The notes under the pieces are model-generated. The model did not search any database and was not told where the DNA came from. It was given only the letters and a program-made list of their open reading frames with translations. Below are positions 8,852-17,457 of a stretch of 64,000 nucleotides of DNA, in pieces; the first letter of the stretch is position 1; each line of letters opens with the position of its first letter. Source of the DNA: Paraburkholderia bannensis (GTDB lineage Bacteria; Pseudomonadota; Gammaproteobacteria; Burkholderiales; Burkholderiaceae); contig NZ_JACHBW010000007.1 in the NCBI RefSeq assembly GCF_014200455.1, positions 186,001 through 250,000 on the forward strand, written 5' to 3'. Position numbers and translations under genes: made by a program.

Positions 8852-10384
8852 ATGAGTGAGCCGATCCGCTTCTATCACCGCAACGCGATTCGCGAAGTCA
8901 GCGACGCGGGCGTGACCCGCACCGTTCTCCAGTATCTGCGCGAAGACGCGCACTGCACCGGCACCAAGGAGGGCTGTGCCGAAGGCGACTGCGGCGCGTG
9001 CACGGTCGTGGTCGGCGAGCGCGATGCCGAAGGCGGCGTGAGCTTCAAGGCCGTCAACGCCTGCATCCAGTTCCTGCCGACGCTCGACGGCCGCGCGCTC
9101 TTCACCGTCGAAGACCTGCGCCAGCCCGACGGCTCGCTGCACCCCGTGCAGCAGGCGATGGTCGATTGTCACGGCTCGCAGTGCGGCTTTTGCACGCCTG
9201 GCTTCGTGATGTCGATGTGGGCGCTCTACGAGAAGACCGGTCACGAACACGCCGGGCAGCAGGGTTGCGCGAATAAGGCCGCCTGCAGCACGCCCTCGCG
9301 CGACGATATCGCCAACGCGCTCACCGGCAATCTGTGCCGCTGCACCGGCTATCGTCCGATCCTCGACGCCGCCGAGCAGATGTTCAAGCTCGAAGGCCCG
9401 AAAGCGCCCGTCGACGTGAAGAGCTTGAGCGAAACGCTCGCCGCGATCGAGCGCAACGAGACCTTCCACTACGAGCACAAAGGCCAGCAGTACGACGCGC
9501 CGCGCACTGTGGAGGGGCTCGCCGCCATCAAGCAGGCGCGCCCGAACACGCGCATTCTCGCGGGCAGCACCGATATTGGCCTGTGGGTCACCAAGCAGAT
9601 GCGCGAGCTGGGCGACATCGTCTATGTCGGCCAGGTCGAGGCGATGCGCGAGATCCGGGTGAGCGACGCGTTCATCGAAATCGGCGCGGGCGTGAGCGTC
9701 GAGCGCGCGTATGCGGAACTCGCGAAGCACTATCCGGAACTGGAAGAAATGTGGCTGCGTTTCGCCTCGCTGCCGATCCGCAACGCGGGCACCATCGGCG
9801 GCAATGTGGCCAACGGCTCGCCGATCGGCGATTCGATGCCGGGCCTGATCGCATTGGGCGCGCGCGTGGTGCTGCGCGGCGGCGCGGTCGAGCGCGAGAT
9901 GCCGCTCGAAGATCTCTATCTGGCGTATCAGAAGAAAGACATGGCCGAGCATGAATTCGTGCTCGCGCTCAAAGTGCCGACGCGCACCGGCGCGCGCGCG
10001 AATCTGCAATTCCGCACCTACAAGGTGTCCAAGCGCTTCGACTCGGATATTTCCGCCGTGTGCGCGGCGTTCGCCTTTATCGCCGACGGCGACACGGTGC
10101 GCGAGCCGCGCATCGCGTTCGGCGGCATGGCCGCCACGCCCAAACGCGCGACGCACACCGAAGCCGTGCTGGCCGATGCGCAATGGCACGAAGCCACCGC
10201 GCAGGCCGCGATGATCGCGATGGGCAACGACTACGCGCCGCTTTCGGACATGCGAGCGACCAGCGACTATCGCCTCGAAGCCGCGAAGAACACGCTTTAC
10301 CGTTTCTGGCTGGAAACGCGTCCGCATAACCCGCTTGCGCCGCACGCGATCAATGTGCGCAACGTGGCGGCGGAAACCGCTTAA
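8852..10384 (+). CDS. xdhA: Xanthine dehydrogenase small subunit (Fe-S/FAD)
   Basis: A 510-aa small subunit of the bacterial two-subunit xanthine dehydrogenase, which oxidises hypoxanthine and xanthine to urate in the cytosol. The plant-type [2Fe-2S] cluster uses C42, C47, C50 and C71. The second cluster uses C111, C114, C162 and C164 (CGFCTPGF...CRCTGYRP). The FAD domain follows, with ILAGSTDIGLWV near 235-246 and the NAGTIGGNVANGSPIGD motif. Between the two cluster-2 pairs lies a loop of about 20 residues with two extra cysteines (around 131-150). The start at 8852 (MSEPIRFYHR) fits the family; the upstream extension is not conserved. Confidence 0.95.
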   Translation: MSEPIRFYHRNAIREVSDAGVTRTVLQYLREDAHCTGTKEGCAEGDCGACTVVVGERDAEGGVSFKAVNACIQFLPTLDGRALFTVEDLRQPDGSLHPVQQAMVDCHGSQCGFCTPGFVMSMWALYEKTGHEHAGQQGCANKAACSTPSRDDIANALTGNLCRCTGYRPILDAAEQMFKLEGPKAPVDVKSLSETLAAIERNETFHYEHKGQQYDAPRTVEGLAAIKQARPNTRILAGSTDIGLWVTKQMRELGDIVYVGQVEAMREIRVSDAFIEIGAGVSVERAYAELAKHYPELEEMWLRFASLPIRNAGTIGGNVANGSPIGDSMPGLIALGARVVLRGGAVEREMPLEDLYLAYQKKDMAEHEFVLALKVPTRTGARANLQFRTYKVSKRFDSDISAVCAAFAFIADGDTVREPRIAFGGMAATPKRATHTEAVLADAQWHEATAQAAMIAMGNDYAPLSDMRATSDYRLEAAKNTLYRFWLETRPHNPLAPHAINVRNVAAETA

Positions 10385-10419
10385 ACCCCAGCAAACGGAA
10401 AAGATACGGAGAACGAAAT

Positions 10420-12774
10420 ATGAACCAGCAAGCCGAACCGTTCCTGGAAGAAGCGAAGGCGCGTGAGCCTTTCACCCAGGTGCACGTCTCGCGCCCGCAC
10501 GAATCCGCGCATCTGCACGTGAGCGGCCGCGCCACCTACACGGACGACATCCCCACCGTCGCGGGCACGCTGCATGCCGCGCTTGGCCTGTCGCAGAAGG
10601 CGCACGCGCGCATCGTATCGATGAACCTCGCCAAGGTGCGCGCAACGCCTGGCGTCGTCGCCGTGCTGAGCGCCGAGGACATCCCCGGCGTCAACGACTG
10701 CGGCCCGATCATCCATGACGATCCCGTTCTGGCCGACGGCATCGTGCAATTCGTCGGTCAGCCGATGTTCATCGTGGTGGCGACCTCGCACGATATCGCG
10801 CGCCAGGCCGCACGCCGCGCCGAAGTGCAGTACGAAGAACTCCCGCCGATCTTGACGGCGCAGCAGGCGCGCGCCGCCAATCAATCCGTGCTGCCGCCGA
10901 TGAAGCTCGCACGCGGCGAAGCGTCCACGCGCGCCGCGCGCGCCGCACATCGCCATGAAGGCGAGATGCTGCTGGGCGGCCAGGAGCAGTTCTATCTGGA
11001 AGGACAGATCGCCTACGCCGTGCCCAAGGACGACGACGGCATGCACGTCTGGTGCTCGACGCAGCACCCGAGCGAAATGCAGCATCTGGTGGCGCATGTG
11101 CTGGGCGTGGCGTCGCACAACGTGCTGGTGGAATGCCGCCGCATGGGCGGCGGCTTTGGCGGCAAGGAATCGCAGTCGGGCATTTTCGCGTGCTGCGCGG
11201 CGCTGGCGGCGTGGAAGCTGCTGTGTCCCGTGAAGCTGCGCCCGGACCGCGACGACGACATGATGATCACGGGCAAGCGCCACGATTTCCACTACACGTA
11301 CGAAGTGGGCTACGACGATCAAGGCACCATCGAAGGCGTGAGCGTCGATATGACCTCGCGCTGCGGCTTCTCGGCGGATCTGTCCGGCCCGGTGATGACG
11401 CGCGCGGTGTGCCACTTCGACAACGCCTACTGGCTGCCCGATGTGTCGATTTCGGGTTTCTGCGGCAAGACCAATACGCAGTCGAATACCGCATTCCGCG
11501 GCTTCGGCGGCCCGCAAGGCGCGTTCGCGATCGAATACATCATGGACGACGTGGCGCGCTCGCTCGGCCTCGACCCGCTCGACGTGCGCAAGCGCAATCT
11601 GTACGGCAAGACCGCGAACAACGAAACGCCCTACGGTCAGACCATCGAAGACAACGTGATTCACGAGCTGCTGGACGAACTCGTGGAAACGAGTGGCTAT
11701 CGCCAGCGTCGCGCGGCGATCCGCGAATTCAACCAGAACAACGAAGTGCTGAAGAAGGGCATCGCGATTACGCCGTGCAAGTTCGGCATCGCGTTCAACG
11801 TCACGCACTTCAACCAGGCCGGCGCGCTGGTGCACATCTATACCGATGGCTCCGTGCTCGTGAACCACGGCGGCACGGAGATGGGCCAGGGCCTCAACAC
11901 CAAGGTCGCGCAGGTGGTGGCGCATGAACTGGGTATCGAGTTTGGCCGCGTGCGTGTGACGGCGACCGATACCAGCAAGGTGGCGAACACCTCGGCGACA
12001 GCGGCGTCCACCGGCAGCGATCTGAACGGCAAGGCCGCACAGGACGCCGCGCGCCAGTTGCGCGAACGTCTCGCGTCGCTTGCGGCCAATCTCTGGGGCA
12101 AGGGCAAGGTCAATGCGGCGGACGTGCGCTTCGCCAACGACTGCGCGATAGTCGGCGACGAAGTGGTGCCGTTCGGCACGCTGGTGCAAAAGGCGTATCT
12201 CGCGCGCGTGCAACTGTGGTCGGACGGCTTCTATGCCACGCCCAAGCTCTACTGGGATCAGGCGACGCTGCGCGGCCGGCCGTTCTATTACTACTCGTAT
12301 GGCGCAGCCGTTTCGGAAGTCGTGATCGACACGCTCACGGGCGAAATGCGCGTGCTGCGCGCCGATGCACTGCACGACGTGGGCGCGTCGCTGAACCCGG
12401 CGCTCGACGTGGGGCAGGTGGAGGGCGGCTTTATTCAGGGCATGGGCTGGCTCACCACGGAAGAACTCTGGTGGAAGCAGGACGGCACGCTGATGACGCA
12501 CGCGCCGTCCACCTACAAGATTCCGACCGTGAACGACACGCCGCCCGAATTCAACGTGAAGCTCTTCAACAACCGCAACGCCGAGGACAGCATCCATCGC
12601 TCGAAGGCCGTGGGCGAGCCGCCCCTGCTGCTGCCGTTCTCGGTGTTCTTCGCGATCCGCGACGCCGTGTCGAGCGTGGCCGACTACCGCTTCAATCCGC
12701 CGATGAACGCGCCCGCCACCGCCGAGGAAATCCTCAAGGGCGTGCGCGCGGTGCGCACGATGGCGCGCGCTTGA
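10420..12774 (+). CDS. xdhB: Xanthine dehydrogenase large subunit (Mo-binding)
   Basis: A 784-aa molybdopterin-binding catalytic subunit, the normal length for bacterial XdhB. Active-site residues by comparison with known enzymes are E194 (EQFYLEGQ), R360 (AFRGFGGPQG) and E733 (VGEPPLLL). Cofactor loops GGGFGGKE (243-250) and GTEMGQGLNTK are present. It starts 35 bp after xdhA behind ACGGAGA, so the two are translated from one message and assemble as an (alpha-beta)2 enzyme. All catalytic residues are intact, unlike the following xdhC. Confidence 0.96.
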   Translation: MNQQAEPFLEEAKAREPFTQVHVSRPHESAHLHVSGRATYTDDIPTVAGTLHAALGLSQKAHARIVSMNLAKVRATPGVVAVLSAEDIPGVNDCGPIIHDDPVLADGIVQFVGQPMFIVVATSHDIARQAARRAEVQYEELPPILTAQQARAANQSVLPPMKLARGEASTRAARAAHRHEGEMLLGGQEQFYLEGQIAYAVPKDDDGMHVWCSTQHPSEMQHLVAHVLGVASHNVLVECRRMGGGFGGKESQSGIFACCAALAAWKLLCPVKLRPDRDDDMMITGKRHDFHYTYEVGYDDQGTIEGVSVDMTSRCGFSADLSGPVMTRAVCHFDNAYWLPDVSISGFCGKTNTQSNTAFRGFGGPQGAFAIEYIMDDVARSLGLDPLDVRKRNLYGKTANNETPYGQTIEDNVIHELLDELVETSGYRQRRAAIREFNQNNEVLKKGIAITPCKFGIAFNVTHFNQAGALVHIYTDGSVLVNHGGTEMGQGLNTKVAQVVAHELGIEFGRVRVTATDTSKVANTSATAASTGSDLNGKAAQDAARQLRERLASLAANLWGKGKVNAADVRFANDCAIVGDEVVPFGTLVQKAYLARVQLWSDGFYATPKLYWDQATLRGRPFYYYSYGAAVSEVVIDTLTGEMRVLRADALHDVGASLNPALDVGQVEGGFIQGMGWLTTEELWWKQDGTLMTHAPSTYKIPTVNDTPPEFNVKLFNNRNAEDSIHRSKAVGEPPLLLPFSVFFAIRDAVSSVADYRFNPPMNAPATAEEILKGVRAVRTMARA

Positions 12775-12802
12775 GACGGCCCAGGCGAACGAGGAGTTTG
12801 AT

Positions 12803-13402
12803 ATGCGCAGTGTTCCGTCCAGTCGTCCGAACCATTGTGTGAATGTCGACAGCCAGGGCCGCGTTGTTATCGGCCGACGCAGCACGCCGGTGCCGCAGTA
12901 CGGGCCCATGCACGTCGTGCTGTTCGGCGCGGGGCACGTGGGCCACGCGCTGGTGACGTTGCTGGGCATGCTGCCCTGCGTGGTGCAATGGGTGGATGAG
13001 CGCGACGAACTCTTCCCGGACGAAGTGCCCGCGAACGTTCAGATCGAAGCCACCGATACGCCGGCCGCGATTGTCGACGAGGCGCCGCCCGGTGCGTACT
13101 TCATCGTGATGACGCATAACCACGCGCTCGATTTCGAGTTGTCGGAGTGCATCATGCGGCGGCGCGATTTCGCGTGGTTCGGCTTGATCGGTTCGCAGAC
13201 CAAGCGCGTGAAGTTCGAACGGCGTCTGATCGAGCGGGGCGTGGCGGCTGAGCGCATGTGCGAGATTACTTGCCCGATCGGCGTGACGGGGATCGTCGAC
13301 AAGGCGCCGTCTTCGATTGCGGTGGCCGTGGCCGCGCAGTTGATGCAGATGCGCGTGATGTTGCCGAACGACGTGCATCGCGAGTCTTTCGTTCAGACAT
13401 AG
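12803..13402 (+). CDS. xdhC: XdhC-like accessory protein lacking its N-terminal domain
   Basis: A 199-aa protein carrying only the C-terminal Rossmann half of XdhC: HVVLFGAGHVGHAL at about 37-50, then FGLIGSQTKRVKFERRL and IAVAVAAQLMQMR. XdhC normally has 280-350 residues. Its N-terminal XdhC/CoxI domain, with GGGHLE- and QCCGG-type motifs, is implicated in handling sulfurated Mo cofactor. Here that domain is replaced by about 35 unrelated-looking residues. Only 28 bp separate the gene from xdhB, so no room exists for the missing part. It could be a decayed chaperone, a specialised short form, or a paralogue backed up by a full xdhC elsewhere. Confidence 0.8.
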   Translation: MRSVPSSRPNHCVNVDSQGRVVIGRRSTPVPQYGPMHVVLFGAGHVGHALVTLLGMLPCVVQWVDERDELFPDEVPANVQIEATDTPAAIVDEAPPGAYFIVMTHNHALDFELSECIMRRRDFAWFGLIGSQTKRVKFERRLIERGVAAERMCEITCPIGVTGIVDKAPSSIAVAVAAQLMQMRVMLPNDVHRESFVQT

Positions 13403-13492
13403 TCGAATCGAAACCGCGCGTTGGCAAACAAAGCGCGCGCCTATGTAGCAAGCGCATCAATTTGCTTTTGGACCTTGCAACAGCTTCAATGA

Positions 13493-13534
13493 ATTGGGCG
13501 GCCGTGCGATTTGCAAGGCCGCCCAATTTGTTTT
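13493..13534 (+). terminator. Intrinsic terminator of the xdh operon
   Basis: A perfect 11-bp stem (ATTGGGCGGCC / GGCCGCCCAAT) encloses a 13-nt loop and is followed by TTGTTTTG. It lies 90 bp after xdhC and ends the operon before the next gene at 13568. Confidence 0.85.
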
Positions 13535-13567
13535 GTGCATGCTGCATGACGTTAGAAGAGGTCCAAT

Positions 13568-13987
13568 ATGAAAGTCCTGCTCGCAAGCCACGCGATCGCC
13601 GCTCCGGTGTTCGCTTTTTTCTCCGCTTTTTTCTCGGTGTCCTCACCCGCTTTCGCCGACGGCGCCACGCCGCTCACGCACGACGAACTCCAGCAACTCA
13701 TGCCCGGCGCGCAGATCGAGATCACCTATACGGATGGCTCGACGACGCTCTGGAAAGACGCGGACGACGGCAGCGTCGAAGCCGTCTGGACCTCGGGCTT
13801 TACCTCATCGAAACACTATTCGAGCCCGGGCACGGGCAGCTGGAAAATCTCCGACGACGGCAAATATTGCAGCCATGTTCAATGGCGCAAGAACGTGTCC
13901 GACTGGTGCAGCCAGGTTGTCAAGGGCGATGACGGCGAATTCGTGCTCGCCGGTCATCCGGACTGGAAAATGAAAGTGTCGAAATGA
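13568..13987 (+). CDS. Small secreted protein of unknown function
   Basis: 139 aa. Residues 1-30 form a signal peptide (hydrophobic core FAFFSAFFSV, cleavage likely after AFA-30). The mature part (about 109 aa) is beta-rich in appearance, with paired aromatic/Gly stretches such as ITYTDGSTTLW and GTGSWKISDDGKYCS, and two cysteines about 15 residues apart (CSHVQW..DWC) that could form a periplasmic disulfide. It vaguely resembles DUF995-type periplasmic proteins, but I cannot assign it. The start has an AGAGG ribosome-binding site. It stands alone between the xdh terminator and a convergent LysR gene. Confidence 0.75.
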   Translation: MKVLLASHAIAAPVFAFFSAFFSVSSPAFADGATPLTHDELQQLMPGAQIEITYTDGSTTLWKDADDGSVEAVWTSGFTSSKHYSSPGTGSWKISDDGKYCSHVQWRKNVSDWCSQVVKGDDGEFVLAGHPDWKMKVSK

Positions 13988-14049
13988 ACGCGAAAGCGCT
14001 CACGTGAAGATTGGTTTGCAATCCGAATGATCGGGGCGCTTGAAAGCCT

Positions 14050-15042
14050 TCAGGCTTCTTCCTGCGGCGCAGCCGCAACAGACTTTGCCCGCGGCGTGCC
14101 GCCTGCACGTTTGCCCCCGCGCACCGTCAACGAAGCCGACACGCCTTCGATCAGATCGCGCAGCCAGTAGACATCGCTTGGCCGATCTGGTTGCGGATGC
14201 CACATCTGATAGCAGCGGATGCGCGGAAACGCGAACGGCGGCTCGGCCACCGCGATCGGCAGCAACCCGGCATAGTGCGTCGCGAAACGGCGCGTGGTGG
14301 TGAAGATCAGATCCGATTGCAGCAAGACTTGCGGCACGAGGCCGAAGTAGGGCAGCGTCGCGACGATGTGCCGATGCGCGCGGGCCTTCGCGAAGCCGAT
14401 GTCGATCGGGCTGGCGTTTGCGCCGGTGTACGGCGTGGGCGCGAGGTGTCCCGCCGCCAGATAGGCCTCGCGCGTGAGCGGCGCACGCGCGAGCGGATGA
14501 TCGGCGCGCATCATGCAGACGATGCGGTCCGTGAACAGGTCGCTGCGCGCAAAACGCGCATCGGGCTTGGGCCAGTTGCCGATCACGATGTCGAGTTCGC
14601 CCGCTTCGAGCGCGCCGTAGTGGTCGAGCGTGGGCGACAGCGACAGGATCTCCAGCCGGGCTGCCGGGGCCGCCTCGCGAAACCCGGCGATCAGCGTCGG
14701 CATGAAGAAGTCGTTGAGGTAGTCGGGCGCGGCGACGCGGAAGGTGCGCTTCGAGCGCTCCGGGTCGAAATCGCCGTGCGGCGTGGCGACAAAATCGACG
14801 TCGCGCAGCACGCGCTGCGCGTGCGCGAGCAGCGACTCGCCGTATTCGGTCGGCACCATGCCGGCCTTGCCGCGCACGAGAATAGGGTCGCCCAGGATTT
14901 CGCGCAGGCGCCGCAGCGCCGTGCTGATGGCCGGCTGGGTCTGGTTCAGCCGCAGTGCGGCCTGCGTGACGCTGCGCTCGACCAGCAGCGTACGCAGCAC
15001 GCGCACGAGCCAGATGTCGAGGGAAAGGGCAGTGTCGTCCAT
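14050..15042 (-). CDS. LysR-family regulator, NodD/SyrM-like
   Basis: 330 aa. It belongs to the LysR branch that begins with about 7 extra residues before the helix-turn-helix (LDIWLVRVLRTLLVERSVTQAALRLNQTQPAIS..LRRLREILGDPILVR), as in NodD, LeuO and SyrM relatives. The effector domain follows from about residue 95. I use the ATG at 15042 (MDDTALSLDI). The open frame extends to 15147, but the added residues are low-complexity. The gene lies 167 bp downstream of the DsbA-like isomerase on the same strand. A 22-bp perfect palindrome in that gap (15172-15193) could be its operator. The target is unknown. Confidence 0.88.
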   Translation of the reverse strand: MDDTALSLDIWLVRVLRTLLVERSVTQAALRLNQTQPAISTALRRLREILGDPILVRGKAGMVPTEYGESLLAHAQRVLRDVDFVATPHGDFDPERSKRTFRVAAPDYLNDFFMPTLIAGFREAAPAARLEILSLSPTLDHYGALEAGELDIVIGNWPKPDARFARSDLFTDRIVCMMRADHPLARAPLTREAYLAAGHLAPTPYTGANASPIDIGFAKARAHRHIVATLPYFGLVPQVLLQSDLIFTTTRRFATHYAGLLPIAVAEPPFAFPRIRCYQMWHPQPDRPSDVYWLRDLIEGVSASLTVRGGKRAGGTPRAKSVAAAPQEEA

Positions 15043-15171
15043 GTGATGCGAAAGCGTGGGGGCAGCGTTAAGTTCTGCGAGAGGTTCAGCTGGGGAGGCC
15101 GCGTGGGGAGACGCCGCCGTGCCGCGCGCGCACGGCTTCAGCCACAACCTTATGCTGCCGCGCGTCCGGCC

Positions 15172-15193
15172 GCCATAGGGCGCGCCCTATGGC
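15172..15193. promoter_or_regulatory. 22-bp perfect palindrome between isomerase and LysR genes
   Basis: The left arm GCCATAGGGCG is mirrored exactly by CGCCCTATGGC with no spacer. It lies 130 bp upstream of the LysR start and 17 bp after the isomerase stop. No T-run follows on either strand, so a protein-binding site is more likely than an intrinsic terminator. Confidence 0.45.
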
Positions 15194-15209
15194 CGGCATC
15201 AGCCCAGAT

Positions 15210-15863
15210 TCAGGCCGTTTCCGGGCTCGCCAGCCCCGAAGGCAGCGTGCTGATGCGCTTGACCTCGCGCGAGTCGAGCCAGTTGGGCGAGCGTGCACAG
15301 TACAGCACCATCGGCAGCGCGTCTTCGCCCCAGAACAGTTGCTTGTTCATCCAGAAGGTCGGCACGCCGAACACGCCCATCGCGATCGCGTCATTGGTGT
15401 AGCGGCGCAGTTGCGCGCGCACCGCTTCCTCTTCGATCAGCGTTTCGCCGTGCGCGATGCCCACGCGCTCGCACAACTGCTCGAAACCTTCCTCGCTCGA
15501 CGGGTCGCGGCCTTCGCGCCAGATGAAACGGAAGATCTCGCGCACGCACGCGAATTCGCCGCCAGCGGCGATCGCCAGCAGCATCGGCTTGACCGAGTCG
15601 AACGGATGCGCGGGCGGCATCTTCAGCGGAATGCCGAGCTGTTCGGCGCGAAACAGCGCGTGTCGATAGGTGAAGATGCGCTTGGCGGGAATCGCGCCGC
15701 CGTACGGCGTGCCCCAATGGCGATAGAGGTCGCTGAGCAACACCGGCGTCGGCACGAAGTCGAAGCCCGGCCACTTGTCGTACTGCTCCAGCAGCAGATA
15801 CGAGAACGGCGACACGAAGTCGTAGAACCAGGCCGGCTGGTTGGCGTCGATGCCGCGGATCAT
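15210..15863 (-). CDS. DsbA-family / 2-hydroxychromene-2-carboxylate isomerase-like protein
   Basis: 217 aa with the thioredoxin-like fold of the kappa-GST/HCCA isomerase group. The N-terminal WFYDFVSPFSYLL carries the Ser that replaces the CXXC motif, the helical insert spans about 60-165, and the cis-Pro loop is MGVFGVPTFWMNKQLFWGED near 165-180. Such enzymes isomerise 2-hydroxychromene-2-carboxylate in naphthalene-type degradation or act as glutathione-dependent isomerases. No aromatic-degradation genes are adjacent, so the substrate is open. The start (MIRGIDANQP) follows a GGAGGAA ribosome-binding site. Confidence 0.85.
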   Translation of the reverse strand: MIRGIDANQPAWFYDFVSPFSYLLLEQYDKWPGFDFVPTPVLLSDLYRHWGTPYGGAIPAKRIFTYRHALFRAEQLGIPLKMPPAHPFDSVKPMLLAIAAGGEFACVREIFRFIWREGRDPSSEEGFEQLCERVGIAHGETLIEEEAVRAQLRRYTNDAIAMGVFGVPTFWMNKQLFWGEDALPMVLYCARSPNWLDSREVKRISTLPSGLASPETA

Positions 15864-15963
15864 GCTGTTCCTCCGAGATGGGCTTCATGCGGACCGCAAC
15901 GGCGGCCCGTCGTTCGAGTATTGATCGTATCCAGTGCTTTTGTGCTGCTTTCCTGCCGCTTTT

Positions 15964-17457
15964 TTACCTGGGACTTTCCGCATCTGGCGCGCCGGTGTGC
16001 GGCTTCAGTGCCTGCGGTTCCTGAGGTTCTTGAAGTTCCTGAGGTTCCTGCGTTGCGGCCTCGGCATTGCTGCGCGCCACGTCGTTCCCATCGACTTCGT
16101 CGCGCGTCGCTTCGAGCTTCTCGCGCACCGCCAGCAGCCGCTCACGCACAAAACCGATATGTTCGCGCAGTACGTAAAACTGACCCGCATAGGCGAGCGG
16201 CATTTTCATGCCGTTGACCGATTCTTCGATCTTGTCGAGCTCACGCATCAGCGAGCGCCGTTCCGAGGGTGAAACGTCGGCTTGCGCGGCGCGCTCCAGC
16301 GCGATCAGCGAGCCGTACCAGCGGTAGATGCGCGATTTTACCCGCCATGCGTAGAGGCCAGGCACGAGCCGCAGCCCCGGAATCAGCACCACGATGATCG
16401 GCACGAGCACCACCAGCAGCCGGTCGGCAAGACTCGCGAGCCAGAACGGCAGCAGGCGGTACAGGAAGCTCTTGCCCGACTTGTAGTAGCGTGCGGCGTC
16501 GTCGCTGATCGGGAAATCCTGCGCGCGCGGCGCGGGAAATTCGCCCGCGCGCTGCAGCAGCGTCGAGCGGCCATGCACCTCCCTGGCCGCTTCGACGAGC
16601 AGGTCGGAGAGCGCCGGATGCAGCGAGTCGCGCGCGACCAGTTCGGCCGTCGGCGCGATGAAGTGCAGCGGCGCGGCGGGCAGGTTGCGGCCAAAGTCGA
16701 ACGCGCCCATCGGGATCGTGATCGCGGTCAGATAGGGGAAGCGGCGTGCGTAGGCGTCGGCCTGGACGAAGTCGAAAAAGCGCACGCCCGGCATGCGCAT
16801 CAGGCGGCCCATGACCGGCGGCTGCGCGGAATCGCCAGCGAGAAACGCCACGTCGATCTTGCCCGCCACCAGTGCGTGCGCCGCGTCGTCGCCGGACAGC
16901 GGCAGCAGTTGCGTCTTGCCGCCCGGCTCGATGCCGTTGGCCTTGAGCAGCGTGAGCGCGAGTTCGCGCGTGCCGCTGCCTTCCGCGCCGATGGCGAGGC
17001 GCTCGCCCTCGAACTGCGACAGGCGCGTGACGGGCGGCCCGTGATAGAACACCGCGAGCGGCACATACGCCACGCTGCCGAGCGACACCAGCCCCTCGGG
17101 CACCTTGTTCGCCAGACCGTCCTGCACGAACGCCACATCGACATGCGCGGCCGGATCGGACAGGCGCGCGAGATTCTGCGCCGAGCCTTCCGATTCCACA
17201 ACGTCGAGCGTGATGTTGTTGCGAGCGAGTATCGTCTTGTACTTCTGCGCAGCGTTCCAGAACGTGCTGCCCTTCGGGCCCGCGCTCATCGTCAGCGTGC
17301 TGGGCGGCGCGGGCTGGATCAGCCGCACGGCGAGCCAGATGGCCGCCACGCTCACCAGCAGGATGGGGCCGAACGAGACAGCCAGGTCGCGCCACGAAAT
17401 CGCCACGAAGCGCGCGACGAGACGCGGGGGAGGTTTGCGGCCGGAGGGGGACTTCAT
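15964..17457 (-). CDS. Membrane-anchored TAXI-family solute-binding protein
   Basis: 497 aa. Residues 25-47 form a membrane segment (SFGPILLVSVAAIWLAVRLI). A periplasmic TAXI (TRAP-associated extracytoplasmic) binding domain follows, with LTMSAGPKGSTFWNAAQKYK, SEGSAQNLARL and IGAEGSGTREL. A second hydrophobic stretch near 330-360 (LLVVLVPIIVVLIPGL) returns to the cytosol. The tail is predicted helical and ends in a QEPQELQEPQEPQ repeat. Family members usually pair with a TRAP permease, but none is encoded here. It may work with a distant permease or as a sensor. It reads away from the BON gene across a 543-bp gap. Confidence 0.85.
   Translation of the reverse strand: MKSPSGRKPPPRLVARFVAISWRDLAVSFGPILLVSVAAIWLAVRLIQPAPPSTLTMSAGPKGSTFWNAAQKYKTILARNNITLDVVESEGSAQNLARLSDPAAHVDVAFVQDGLANKVPEGLVSLGSVAYVPLAVFYHGPPVTRLSQFEGERLAIGAEGSGTRELALTLLKANGIEPGGKTQLLPLSGDDAAHALVAGKIDVAFLAGDSAQPPVMGRLMRMPGVRFFDFVQADAYARRFPYLTAITIPMGAFDFGRNLPAAPLHFIAPTAELVARDSLHPALSDLLVEAAREVHGRSTLLQRAGEFPAPRAQDFPISDDAARYYKSGKSFLYRLLPFWLASLADRLLVVLVPIIVVLIPGLRLVPGLYAWRVKSRIYRWYGSLIALERAAQADVSPSERRSLMRELDKIEESVNGMKMPLAYAGQFYVLREHIGFVRERLLAVREKLEATRDEVDGNDVARSNAEAATQEPQELQEPQEPQALKPHTGAPDAESPR

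Noticed and set aside
10381..12969. Long minus-strand frame opposite xdhB
   Set aside because: Arg/His-rich antisense artefact; xdhB on the plus strand has every catalytic residue.
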